From Mycobacterium sp. MBM (GTDB lineage: Bacteria > Actinomycetota > Actinomycetes > Mycobacteriales > Mycobacteriaceae): a DNA stretch of 64,000 nt. The number at the start of each line of letters is the position of its first letter. The stretch's first letter is position 1. Below the pieces are notes generated by a model that made no database searches, was not told where the DNA came from, and saw only the letters and a list, made by a program, of their open reading frames with translations. Made by a program: the position numbers and the translations under genes. Shown here one piece after another: positions 1 to 7,393 of this stretch. Where the stretch lies: positions 186,001 to 250,000 of the forward strand of contig JAKJHY010000001.1 in assembly GCA_021648845.1 (NCBI GenBank), in the 5' to 3' direction.

Positions 1-93
1 GAGCGCGGGCATGATCACGTTGTCTTTCATCGACTCGCCGGCGTGCGTGCGCGTCGTGCGGGTGTGATCGACAGGGTCTTTGGGGCCTTTCAT
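1..93 (-). CDS. usfY: UsfY-like protein, N-terminal part only
   Basis: The ATG at 93-91 opens a frame that stays open to the window edge (31 codons visible). It begins MKGPKDPVDHTRTTR and continues through AGESMKDN, which I recall as the start of mycobacterial UsfY, a small stress-associated protein encoded beside the anti-sigma factor gene rsbW and sigF. An AAGGAAG Shine-Dalgarno lies just upstream. The neighbour at 193-546 resembles Rv3289c, which precedes usfY in M. tuberculosis, and lat lies farther up, so gene order supports the call. The function of UsfY is not well defined. Everything downstream of residue 31 is outside the window. Confidence 0.5.
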   Translation of the reverse strand, partial: MKGPKDPVDHTRTTRTHAGESMKDNVIMPAL

Positions 94-192
94 GACTGAC
101 TTCCTTTTCCCCGACCAACTTCTCCCAGTTGCACCCGGGAACGGGCTACCCCCAGGGTAGGACGGTGCGCGGCCCCATGCGGGCGAACGACA

Positions 193-546
193 TCATCCGC
201 CGAACCCGGCCAGCGCGGGTAGACTCATCGTCAGCACCGTGATCATCACCAGCATCAGGAACCAGCCCGCGCCCTGCCACGCCCACCAGGTTTGGCGGCT
301 CTTCCAGGCCCGGTAGGTGCGCACGAAGGCGTAAACGGCTGCGCAGAACAAGATCACCGGCGCCGCCAACGCCAATACGAGACGTTGCGGGCGCCCACAC
401 GACACCGAGTCGACCACGGCACCGTCGCAACCGCGTGTCAGCGCCGCGGCAAGGATGACGACCAGCACGCCCAGCACGGCGGCCGCGAGTCCGAAACGTG
501 CCGCCGAGGCGACCTCGGGTCCGTCATGTCGGAAGCCGGAGCCCAT
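193..546 (-). CDS. Small membrane protein, Rv3289c-like
   Basis: 117 residues with three hydrophobic segments, roughly residues 16-36, 57-76 and 90-112. A loop with two cysteines follows the first helix (around CDGAVVDSVSCG), and a Trp-rich stretch (QTWWAWQGAGWF) precedes the last. It is probably an integral plasma membrane protein. No enzymatic motif is visible. Its position between usfY and the lat region matches Rv3289c, a conserved mycobacterial membrane protein of unknown function that belongs to the sigF neighbourhood. It is likely co-transcribed with usfY, since the start codons are on the same strand and only 99 bp separate the genes. Confidence 0.6.
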   Translation of the reverse strand: MGSGFRHDGPEVASAARFGLAAAVLGVLVVILAAALTRGCDGAVVDSVSCGRPQRLVLALAAPVILFCAAVYAFVRTYRAWKSRQTWWAWQGAGWFLMLVMITVLTMSLPALAGFGG

Positions 547-610
547 GTCAGGGCCCCGCCGCGCGAAGGGCCATGCGAGGTGGATGCCCGACGCGACGCG
601 GCCACAAACG

Positions 611-1300
611 TCAGGACGTCACGCGGAGGTGCGCGGTCAGCAGCAACCGGTCATACACACCGCGGTGCGGCAGCAACTCCTGGTAGTCGAGTTCGAGGAA
701 ATCCTTGGCGATCTGCTCGGCCAGTGCCCGCAGTTTGGTGTTGGTTTCCTGGGACCGCCACTTCAGCAGCTCGAAGGCGGCGTCGGCGCTGATGCGATAG
801 ACCAGCATCAGCATCCCCTTGGCCTGTTCGATACCGCCGCGGGCCGCGGCGATCTCGGCGACCGCCTCACTGACCCGTTCCTGCTGTTCGCGGGTGCCGG
901 TCTGCGCCGCGGGGGTGACATCGATGTAGAAGCCGTGGCTTCCCACCACCGTCGTGCCATCGTCGCCGAACAGCTGATCGGCGACCACCACCACGTGGTG
1001 GGTCTGACCGTGGGTGTCGACGATGCGGTGCCGTGTGCTGAACGCCGCGCCGGTACGCCGACTGGCCGCCAGCGTCGCCGACACGTGTCCGTAATCCTCC
1101 GGATGCTTGTGAGAGAGCACCAGTTCCGTGGTGGGATGCACCGTGCCCGGCTCGTAGCCGTGCATGCGCTGCACCTGTTCGGACCATTCCCATCGCTCAC
1201 CGGCAATGTAGAAGCGGAACCAGCCGACATGCGGGTGTTCGGCGCCGGCAGGGTCGGCCCCGTCCGATGGCTGCTCGCCGACGTCTTGTCCATCGCTCAT
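611..1300 (-). CDS. PAS-ANTAR domain protein (probable RNA-binding antiterminator)
   Basis: 229 residues. The N-terminal two thirds (about 25-135) read as a PAS fold with the PAS-typical stretches WEWSEQVQRMHGYEPG, HPEDYGHV and SHGFYIDVTP. Residues about 145-205 are an ANTAR domain: helical, with AAARGGIEQAKGMLMLVYRI and then FELLKWRSQETN. ANTAR domains bind paired hairpins in nascent RNA to prevent termination, and PAS domains sense small ligands or redox state, so this is likely a soluble signal-responsive post-transcriptional regulator. Its RNA targets cannot be inferred here. It lies 11 bp downstream of the ArsR gene on the same strand and may share its transcript. Confidence 0.82.
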   Translation of the reverse strand: MSDGQDVGEQPSDGADPAGAEHPHVGWFRFYIAGERWEWSEQVQRMHGYEPGTVHPTTELVLSHKHPEDYGHVSATLAASRRTGAAFSTRHRIVDTHGQTHHVVVVADQLFGDDGTTVVGSHGFYIDVTPAAQTGTREQQERVSEAVAEIAAARGGIEQAKGMLMLVYRISADAAFELLKWRSQETNTKLRALAEQIAKDFLELDYQELLPHRGVYDRLLLTAHLRVTS

Positions 1301-1311
1301 GTCGAGATGGA

Positions 1312-1659
1312 TTATGCCGAATCATCCATTCCTTCGGCGATGCGCTTGATAGCCAAAAGACGACGATCCCATTGCTGACCGATCACCGCCAGTTGGTTCC
1401 CCAGCGCGCCGAGCCGGGCGCCCAGCGCGCGGTAGCGGATCTCGCGACCGGCGCGAACGGACTCCACGAGCCCGGCGTCGGCGAGCACCGACAGATGCTT
1501 GGCGATCGCCTGCCTGGTCACCGGGAGGCGGGTGGCCAACGCGCTCGCCGACATCTCCGCCGCACCGAGTTCGGTGAGGATGCGCCAACGGGTCTCGTCG
1601 GCGAGCACGGCCAACACCGCGGGCAGCGCCGCCGGATCGGTGGTGGGGGCGCTCGTCAC
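1312..1659 (-). CDS. ArsR-family winged-helix repressor
   Basis: 115 residues, a typical length. Residues about 15-80 form the ArsR winged helix: VLADETRWRILTEL, then the recognition helix region LPVTRQAIAKHLSVL and the wing VRAGREIRYRAL. There is no metal-binding CxC pair, so it is probably not a classical arsenic or zinc sensor. The GTG start at 1659 overlaps the TGA stop of the upstream SRPBCC gene as GTGA, which implies translational coupling. ArsR-SRPBCC pairs are common in actinobacteria, where the regulator usually controls its own operon. The palindrome at 2121-2145 upstream of the pair is the likely operator. Confidence 0.85.
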   Translation of the reverse strand: MTSAPTTDPAALPAVLAVLADETRWRILTELGAAEMSASALATRLPVTRQAIAKHLSVLADAGLVESVRAGREIRYRALGARLGALGNQLAVIGQQWDRRLLAIKRIAEGMDDSA

Positions 1660-2084
1660 GACCCCGCCGTCAGGAAGTCCACCAGGTCGGCGAGTTCGGC
1701 GGTCCACCCACCCTGGTTCTCGGTATGCGCGGCGTGGGGATTTGCCAATTGTTCGAACCCGCTCTCCACAAGCACGAGTCGGGTTCCGCCGTCGATCTCG
1801 CTGAGTTCGATGCGGACCGTCGTCGAGTTCCCGGGCACGGGGTCGGTGTCCTGCTCCCGGGCCCAGCGGTAGACGAGCAGGCGGGGCTTGTCCGCCTGCT
1901 CGACGACTACCCGGAACTTGCCGTGCTCGGACCAGCCGAAGAATCCGGCGCCACCGGCCACGGCCTCCAGTTCGGCGCTGTCGCCGAGCCACTGCCTGAT
2001 CAGATGCGCTTCGGTGAGCGCCGACCACACCGTGGCGATGGGTGCGGCGATATCGATACTGCGGGTGATGTCCAGCGTGTCCAT
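1656..2084 (-). CDS. SRPBCC (AHSA1-like) ligand-binding domain protein
   Basis: 142 residues. The start (LDITRSIDIAAPIATVWSALTEAHLIRQWLGD) and the segment KFRVVVEQADKPRLLVYRW fit the START/SRPBCC fold of the AHSA1 family, a hydrophobic-pocket domain whose ligands are mostly unknown. The protein is cytosolic with no signal peptide. A good Shine-Dalgarno (GAGGGAG) precedes the ATG. It is the first gene of a minus-strand unit with the ArsR repressor, which it overlaps by 4 nt. A role in sensing or sequestering a small hydrophobic molecule together with ArsR is inference. Confidence 0.8.
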   Translation of the reverse strand: MDTLDITRSIDIAAPIATVWSALTEAHLIRQWLGDSAELEAVAGGAGFFGWSEHGKFRVVVEQADKPRLLVYRWAREQDTDPVPGNSTTVRIELSEIDGGTRLVLVESGFEQLANPHAAHTENQGGWTAELADLVDFLTAGS

Positions 2085-2120
2085 GATGTCTCCCTCGTGG
2101 CCTTATCTGCAACCACAGAA

Positions 2121-2145
2121 TTGCACATCGGAATCCGATATGCAA
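2121..2145. promoter_or_regulatory. 25-bp palindrome, candidate ArsR operator
   Basis: The 25 bases read TTGCAcATCGGA-a-TCCGATaTGCAA, so the two 12-base arms match at 11 of 12 positions. The element lies 37-61 nt upstream of the SRPBCC ATG at 2084 and just before the divergent nuclease gene. Size, symmetry and position suit a dimeric winged-helix repressor, presumably the ArsR encoded in the operon. A further CAATTGCAT follows at 2151-2159. Confidence 0.6.
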
Positions 2146-2167
2146 CCCTCCAATTGCATGTTCCGCC

Positions 2168-2734
2168 GTGGTCGTCACACCCACCCCCTACCATGCGGGC
2201 GTGCGGATCACGATCGTTCTCGCGGTGGGTATCGCGGCCGGCACCCTCGCCTGGGCGGCCGGCGCCGGGTGGCCGTTGGCGTTGGCCGCCACCGGACTCA
2301 CCCCTCTTGCGGTGGCGGCCGTTCCGCATTTCCTGACCGGATTGCGCACCCCGGCCCCGGGCGAAAATCCGATCGACGTCATGTCGGGCACCGACTTCGA
2401 GGACTACATCGCCCGCATCGCCCGCTCGTGCGGCGTCCCGGTGATCATGACATCGGTCACCGGCGACTGGGGCGTCGACCTGGTGATCGGCCGCCGCCCG
2501 GATCGCCTTGCCGTGCAATGCAAACGGCTGAGCCGACCGGTCGGCGCGAGCGCCGTGCAAGAGGTGGTGGCCGGCGCCGCGATGCAGGACTGCACCCACA
2601 CCATGGTGGTCACCAACAACGAATTCACGCCCGCGGCACGAAAACTGGCCGAACGCCATGGCTGCATCCTGGTCAGCGGCGCGGATATCCCCCGACTGAA
2701 AGGGTTGATCCGCGGCCTGACTACATCCCGCTGA
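2168..2734 (+). CDS. Membrane-anchored Mrr-like restriction endonuclease
   Basis: Up to 188 residues. Two hydrophobic segments (about 12-32 and 35-56) are followed by a PD-(D/E)xK nuclease domain of the Mrr_cat type: MSGTDFEDYIARI, then GDWGVDLVIG with the catalytic Asp, then LAVQCKR, the QxK form of the motif. Such membrane-tethered Mrr-like proteins may act on foreign or modified DNA, but this one has no methylase or specificity subunit nearby. The listed start is the GTG at 2168; the GTG at 2201 (MRITIVLAVG) is an equally plausible start giving 177 residues. The 3' end overlaps the convergent lat gene by 14 nt. Confidence 0.75.
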   Translation: MVVTPTPYHAGVRITIVLAVGIAAGTLAWAAGAGWPLALAATGLTPLAVAAVPHFLTGLRTPAPGENPIDVMSGTDFEDYIARIARSCGVPVIMTSVTGDWGVDLVIGRRPDRLAVQCKRLSRPVGASAVQEVVAGAAMQDCTHTMVVTNNEFTPAARKLAERHGCILVSGADIPRLKGLIRGLTTSR

Positions 2735-4061
2735 GCACCGCGGCCACCGCATCCACCGCGGCGTCGATCTCGTCGGCCGTGACCGTCAGGGCCGGACGGA
2801 ACCGCACCGAGTCCACACCGCTGGCCAGCATGATCACCTGCCGGTCCCACAACCTCCGGATCAGTTCGTCGCGCTCGGCGGCGCTCGGCATGCTGAACGC
2901 GCACATCAGTCCACGGCCACGCGGGTCGAGCACCCGGTCCGGGAACTGCTCGGCAAGCCGGCACAACCGATCAAGCAGCCGCCGTCCCGCACCGGCGGCA
3001 TTGGCGATCAGCCCGTCGGCCTCGATGACCTCCAGGATGCGCCGCGCGCGCACCATATCGGTGAGGTTGCCGCCCCAGGTGGAATTGATCCGAGAGCTGA
3101 CGTGGAACACGTTGTCGTCCACCTCGTCGACGCGCCCGCCCGCCATCACACCGCACACCTGCGTCTTCTTGCCGAACGCCACCACATCCGGGGTGACACC
3201 CAGCTGCTGGTAGGCCCAGGCGGTTCCGGTGATCCCACAACCGGTCTGCACCTCGTCGAAGATGAGCAGCGCGTCGAACTCGTCGCACAACGCACGCATC
3301 GCGGCAAAGAACTCCGGACGCATGTGCCGGTCGCCACCCTCGCCCTGGATCGGCTCGGCGATGAAACAGGCAATATCGTGCGGATGTGCCTCGAAAGCCC
3401 TGCGCGCCTGGCGAAGTGACTCGGCCTCCAGCTCGGCGATATCGACGCCGGGGCGCAGATACGGTGCGTCGATGCGCGGCCAGTCGAACTTGGGGAACCG
3501 CGCCACCTTGTTGGGATCGGTGTTCGTCAGCGACATGGTGTAGCCACTGCGACCGTGAAACGCGCCGCGCAGGTGCAGAACCCGGGTGCCCAGCGCCGGA
3601 TCCAGACCGTGCGCCTCGTTGTGTCGGCTCTTCCAGTCGAAGGCCACCTTCAATGCGTTCTCGACGGCAAGCGCGCCGCCGTCGACGAAGAACAGATGTG
3701 GAAGCGCCGGGTCACCCAGCACCCGAGCGAACGTGTCGACGAATCGGGCCATCGGCACGCTGTAGATATCGGAATTACTCGGCTTGTTCAGCGCCGCCTG
3801 CGCCAATTCGGCGCGGAATGACTCGTCGTCGGCCAAGGCCGGGTGGTTCATGCCGAGTGCCGATGACGCAAAGAAGGTGAACATGTCCAGGTAGCGGCGG
3901 CCGTCGCGGGCGTCGACCAGAACCGATCCGCGGGACCGATCGAGATCGAGCACCAGGTCCATACCGTCGGCCAGCATGTTGCGACCCAGCACGTCATGTA
4001 CCTGACGGGCGGGGATGAGGGCGGGGCGCTGGTGGCGAGCGAAAGGCAGGACAGCGGTCAT
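2721..4061 (-). CDS. lat: L-lysine 6-transaminase
   Basis: 446 residues, full length for the family. It is a class III PLP aminotransferase that moves the epsilon-amino group of lysine to 2-oxoglutarate, giving aminoadipate semialdehyde/piperideine-6-carboxylate and glutamate. Visible landmarks are FVDGGALAVENALKVA (PLP phosphate region), IAEPIQGEGGD, IFDEVQTGCG (Asp contacting the PLP nitrogen) and FGKKTQ near residues 296-301 with the Schiff-base lysine. It is the ortholog of Rv3290c, which is strongly induced in starved M. tuberculosis. It sits 49 bp downstream of lrpA on the same strand, with a possible Lrp site between, and the oxidising partner pcd lies across the divergon. Confidence 0.96.
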   Translation of the reverse strand: MTAVLPFARHQRPALIPARQVHDVLGRNMLADGMDLVLDLDRSRGSVLVDARDGRRYLDMFTFFASSALGMNHPALADDESFRAELAQAALNKPSNSDIYSVPMARFVDTFARVLGDPALPHLFFVDGGALAVENALKVAFDWKSRHNEAHGLDPALGTRVLHLRGAFHGRSGYTMSLTNTDPNKVARFPKFDWPRIDAPYLRPGVDIAELEAESLRQARRAFEAHPHDIACFIAEPIQGEGGDRHMRPEFFAAMRALCDEFDALLIFDEVQTGCGITGTAWAYQQLGVTPDVVAFGKKTQVCGVMAGGRVDEVDDNVFHVSSRINSTWGGNLTDMVRARRILEVIEADGLIANAAGAGRRLLDRLCRLAEQFPDRVLDPRGRGLMCAFSMPSAAERDELIRRLWDRQVIMLASGVDSVRFRPALTVTADEIDAAVDAVAAVLSGM

Positions 4062-4070
4062 ACGGCCATC

Positions 4071-4103
4071 CTAACGCAATATTTTCGCTCAGAACACCGT
4101 TAG
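4071..4103. promoter_or_regulatory. Inverted repeat, candidate LrpA site upstream of lat
   Basis: CTAACG at 4071-4076 is repeated inverted as CGTTAG at 4098-4103, with an A/T-rich core (GCAATATTTTCGC) unusual for this GC-rich region. It occupies the 49-bp gap between lrpA and lat. Lrp/AsnC regulators favour A/T-rich imperfect palindromes, so this is a reasonable candidate for lysine-responsive control of lat. No footprint evidence is available from sequence. Confidence 0.4.
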
Positions 4104-4110
4104 ACAGTAA

Positions 4111-4572
4111 CTATTCCGGCAGGTGGGTACGACCATCGTAAAAAGTCTGTAAGATGATGGTGCTTCGTGTGCGAACATTGGCCGCCGTGCGGATCCGCTG
4201 CAGCAGGTCTTCCAGCGTCCGCGCCGAAGCGACCCGCACCAACAGCACATAACTCTCATCGCCGGCCACCGAGTAGCACGACTCGATCTCGTCGATATGG
4301 CGCAGCCGAGCCGGCGCATCATCGGGCTGAGAGGGATCAAGAGGAGTGATGGCCACGAACGCCGACAGCATGTGTCCGACCGTCTCGGGATTGACCCGGG
4401 CGGTGTACCCGGTCACCACGCCGCGGGACTCCAGCCGCCGCACCCGCGACTGGACCGCGGAAACCGAGAGTCCCGTCGTCGTCGCGAGATGCGCCAATGT
4501 CGCGCGTCCATCCGCAATGAGCTCCCGCACCAGGATCCGATCGATATCGTCGAGGTGCTCGGTGTCGACCAT
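4111..4572 (-). CDS. lrpA: Lrp/AsnC-family transcriptional regulator LrpA
   Basis: 153 residues. The N-terminal helix-turn-helix (about 5-60: LDDIDRILVRELIADGR, then GLSVSAVQSRVRRLESRGVV) is followed by a RAM effector domain (about 70-150: LSAFVAITPL, CYSVAGDESYVLLVRVAS). It is the ortholog of Rv3291c, a feast/famine regulator that binds amino acids such as lysine and controls lat. The start codon is only 18 bp from that of the divergent hglS gene, so LrpA binding could affect both directions at once. Confidence 0.93.
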   Translation of the reverse strand: MVDTEHLDDIDRILVRELIADGRATLAHLATTTGLSVSAVQSRVRRLESRGVVTGYTARVNPETVGHMLSAFVAITPLDPSQPDDAPARLRHIDEIESCYSVAGDESYVLLVRVASARTLEDLLQRIRTAANVRTRSTIILQTFYDGRTHLPE

Positions 4573-4590
4573 GGCCGGAGACTATCGCAG

Positions 4591-5790
4591 ATGACCGTGC
4601 CCACCTCTCAGCTGCGCGCATCGTTCGCCGCGGCACTCTCGCAGATGTACGCCGCGGAGGTCCCCGCCTACACCACCCTGGTGGAGGTCACCTCCGAGGT
4701 GAACCGAGAGTGTGCCGGCTCGGATCGACTCGGATCACTGACACGGGTCACGGCCGAACGTCACGGCGCGATCCGAGTGGGCAGCACCGCGGAACTCGCC
4801 GACGCGGCCGACCTTTTCGCGGCATTCGGCATGTTCCCCGTCGGGTTCTACGATTTGCGCGAGGCAGCATCCCCGGTGCCGGTGGTCTCGACCGCGTTCC
4901 GCCCCATCGACGTGGAGGAATTGGACGCCAACCCTTTTCGGGTGTTCACCTCGATGCTCGCCACCGATGACGGCCGGTTCTTCTCCCCCGACCTGCGCAC
5001 CAGGGTGCACACCTTCCTCGGCCGGCGAGAGCTCTTCGACCCGGCCCTGATCACCCAGGCCCGCCGCATCGCGGCCGACGGGTGCCCGCAGGCCGAGGCC
5101 GACGACTTCGTGCGGCGCGCCACCGCGGCATTCGCGCTGTCCCGCGAGCCGATCGACAAGGCCTGGTACGACGAGTTGGCCGCGGTGTCGGCGGTGGCCG
5201 CCGATATCGCCGGCGTCCGCACCACCCACATCAACCACCTCACCCCGCGGGTGCTCGACATCGACACGCTGTATGCCCGGATGACCGCACGGGGAGTGTC
5301 CATGATCGAGGCGATCCAAGGACCCCCGCGCACCACCGGGCCGGCGGTACTGCTGCGCCAAACCTCGTTTCGGGCGTTGGCCGAACCACGCCGCTTCCGC
5401 CGCGCCGACGGCACGGTATTCGACGGCACCCTGCGGGTGCGGTTCGGCGAGGTAGAAGCGCGCGGCGTGGCGCTCACCCCGGCCGGCCGCGCGCGCTACG
5501 ACGCCGCCATGGCCGACCCCGAGCATTGGCATCGGTATTTCCCGGCCGACGATGCGACGATGGCCGCCGAGGGTCTGGCCTACTACCGGGCCGGAGATCC
5601 GGCCAAACCGGTTGTGTACGAGGATTTCCTGCCCGCGTCGGCGGCCGGCATCTTCCGGTCGAATCTGGACTCCGACGCCAGCCCGGTGCCGGCCTCCGAG
5701 GAGTCGGGATACAGCCTGGACTGGATGTCGGGCGCCATCGACCACCACATCCACGACCCATACGCCCTCTACGAGAAAGCGGCATCATGA
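4591..5790 (+). CDS. hglS: 2-oxoadipate dioxygenase/decarboxylase (DUF1338, HglS/YdcJ family)
   Basis: 399 residues. Conserved family patches are visible: TAERHGAIRVG (metal-ligand His, about residue 55), RTTHINHLTPR (second His, about 210-222) and FGEVEARGVALTPAGR (Glu ligand, about 285-300). In Pseudomonas HglS this fold converts 2-oxoadipate to D-2-hydroxyglutarate with loss of CO2. The gene overlaps pcd by ATGA and is divergent from lrpA-lat, which places the enzyme one transamination step after 2-aminoadipate. The M. tuberculosis counterpart (Rv3292) has usually been called hypothetical. I chose the ATG at 4591 because the conserved region begins here; the longer upstream frame lies over lrpA. 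No Shine-Dalgarno is visible, so a leaderless or very short leader is likely. Confidence 0.85.
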   Translation: MTVPTSQLRASFAAALSQMYAAEVPAYTTLVEVTSEVNRECAGSDRLGSLTRVTAERHGAIRVGSTAELADAADLFAAFGMFPVGFYDLREAASPVPVVSTAFRPIDVEELDANPFRVFTSMLATDDGRFFSPDLRTRVHTFLGRRELFDPALITQARRIAADGCPQAEADDFVRRATAAFALSREPIDKAWYDELAAVSAVAADIAGVRTTHINHLTPRVLDIDTLYARMTARGVSMIEAIQGPPRTTGPAVLLRQTSFRALAEPRRFRRADGTVFDGTLRVRFGEVEARGVALTPAGRARYDAAMADPEHWHRYFPADDATMAAEGLAYYRAGDPAKPVVYEDFLPASAAGIFRSNLDSDASPVPASEESGYSLDWMSGAIDHHIHDPYALYEKAAS

Positions 5791-7331
5791 CTGTCATGCA
5801 GACCCAAGCGCTCCCCACTGCAGATGACCTCCGGGACCGGGTGCGTCTGGCGCTGCGCGCGATCGGCGCCGACGCCACACTCGGAGCGCCCGGCGGACCG
5901 GGTCTGGCGGCGGGCACCCCCGTCACCGGCGATGTGCTCTTCTCGGTTCCCGAGCACAGCCCCGTCGAGACCGACGGCGCCATCGCCGCCGCCGCCTCGG
6001 CGTTCCTGCAGTGGCGGACCACACCCGCTCCCGTCCGCGGCGCCCTGGTGGCACGGCTCGGCGAGCTCCTCACCGCGCACAAGGCCGATCTGGCGACCCT
6101 GGTGACCGTGGAGGCCGGCAAGATCACCTCCGAAGCACTCGGTGAAGTCCAGGAGATGATCGACATCTGCCAATTCGCCGTCGGGCTGTCCCGGCAGCTG
6201 TACGGCAAGACGATCGCCTCCGAACGTCCCGGCCACCGGCTCATGGAGACCTGGCATCCGGTGGGCGTGGTCGGCGTCATCACCGCCTTCAACTTCCCGG
6301 TCGCGGTGTGGGCGTGGAACACCGCGATCGCGCTGGTGTGTGGGGACACCGTGGTGTGGAAGCCCTCGGAGTTGACTCCGCTGACCGCCATCGCCTGCCA
6401 GGCGCTGATCGCACGCGCCTGCGCCGACGTCGGCGCACCGCCGGACGTGTCCCGGCTCATCCAAGGCGGCCGCGACATCGGTGAACAGCTCGTCGACGAC
6501 CCGCGGGTCGCCCTGGTCAGCGCGACCGGATCGGTGCGGATGGGCCGCGAGGTCGGGCCGCGGGTGGCCGCGCGGTTCGGCAAGGTCCTGCTCGAACTCG
6601 GCGGCAACAACGCCGCCATCGTCACCCCGTCGGCGGACCTCGACCTCGCCGTGCGCGCCATCGTGTTCTCGGCGGCGGGCACGGCGGGGCAACGCTGCAC
6701 GACGCTGCGGCGGGTCATCGCGCACACCTCCATTGCCGAGGAACTGTGCCGCCGGGTCGCGGCGGCCTACGCGTCACTGCCGATCGGTGACCCCTGCGTC
6801 GCGGGGAACCTCGTCGGACCGCTCATCCACGCTCGCGCCTACCGCGATATGGTCGGCGCGCTGGAGACGGCCCGCGCCGACGGTGGCGAGGTCATCGGTG
6901 GGCACCGCCACGACATCGGGGACGAGGGCGCCTATTACGTGGCCCCGGCGCTGGTGCGCATGCCCGCGCAGACCGAGGTGGTGCACAACGAGACCTTCGC
7001 CCCGATCCTCTACGTGCTGACCTACGATGATCTGGACGCCGCAATCGAACTGAACAATGCCGTACCACAGGGGCTTTCGTCGGCGATCTTCACCACCGAC
7101 ATCCGGGAGGCGGAGCGGTTCATGGCCGCTGACGGCTCGGACTGCGGTATCGCCAACGTCAACATCGGTACCTCCGGTGCGGAGATCGGTGGCGCGTTCG
7201 GTGGCGAGAAGCAGACCGGTGGTGGCCGCGAATCCGGCTCGGACTCCTGGAAGGCGTACATGCGCCGGGCCACCAACACCGTGAACTACTCCTCCGAGCT
7301 GCCGCTGGCTCAGGGCGTGCAATTCGGCTGA
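5787..7331 (+). CDS. pcd: Piperideine-6-carboxylate / aminoadipate-semialdehyde dehydrogenase
   Basis: 514 residues, aldehyde dehydrogenase superfamily (ALDH7-like). Visible landmarks are VITAFNFPVAVW, CGDTVVWKPSELTP (NAD-binding Lys), ATGSVRMGREVG, LELGGNNAAIV (general-base Glu), AGTAGQRCTTLRR (catalytic Cys) and NETFAPILYVLTYD. It oxidises the product of Lat to 2-aminoadipate. The ATG at 5787 overlaps the hglS stop (ATGA), so the two are co-translated, and together with lat they make a three-enzyme lysine degradation route. Ortholog of Rv3293. Confidence 0.94.
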   Translation: MTVMQTQALPTADDLRDRVRLALRAIGADATLGAPGGPGLAAGTPVTGDVLFSVPEHSPVETDGAIAAAASAFLQWRTTPAPVRGALVARLGELLTAHKADLATLVTVEAGKITSEALGEVQEMIDICQFAVGLSRQLYGKTIASERPGHRLMETWHPVGVVGVITAFNFPVAVWAWNTAIALVCGDTVVWKPSELTPLTAIACQALIARACADVGAPPDVSRLIQGGRDIGEQLVDDPRVALVSATGSVRMGREVGPRVAARFGKVLLELGGNNAAIVTPSADLDLAVRAIVFSAAGTAGQRCTTLRRVIAHTSIAEELCRRVAAAYASLPIGDPCVAGNLVGPLIHARAYRDMVGALETARADGGEVIGGHRHDIGDEGAYYVAPALVRMPAQTEVVHNETFAPILYVLTYDDLDAAIELNNAVPQGLSSAIFTTDIREAERFMAADGSDCGIANVNIGTSGAEIGGAFGGEKQTGGGRESGSDSWKAYMRRATNTVNYSSELPLAQGVQFG

Positions 7332-7347
7332 GCTGGGCCGGGTCCAA

Positions 7348-7393
7348 CCCCGGGTCGCCGCGCTCCTGCCCGCCGCACGTAATATCGCAGGCT
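7348..7393 (+). promoter_or_regulatory. Probable leaderless promoter of htpG with 28-bp repeated module
   Basis: A perfect TAnnnT -10 box, TAATAT (7380-7385), ends 8 nt before the GTG start at 7394, the spacing expected for a leaderless transcript. No Shine-Dalgarno precedes the GTG. Just upstream, 7348-7375 is a GC-rich 28-mer that recurs at 42714-42741 with 26 of 28 identical bases, also just upstream of a -10 box and a GTG start. Confidence 0.55.

Noticed and set aside
94..192. SigF-type promoter before usfY
   Set aside because: A GGGTAG is present on minus near 151-146, but no GTTT-like -35 occurs at the right distance.
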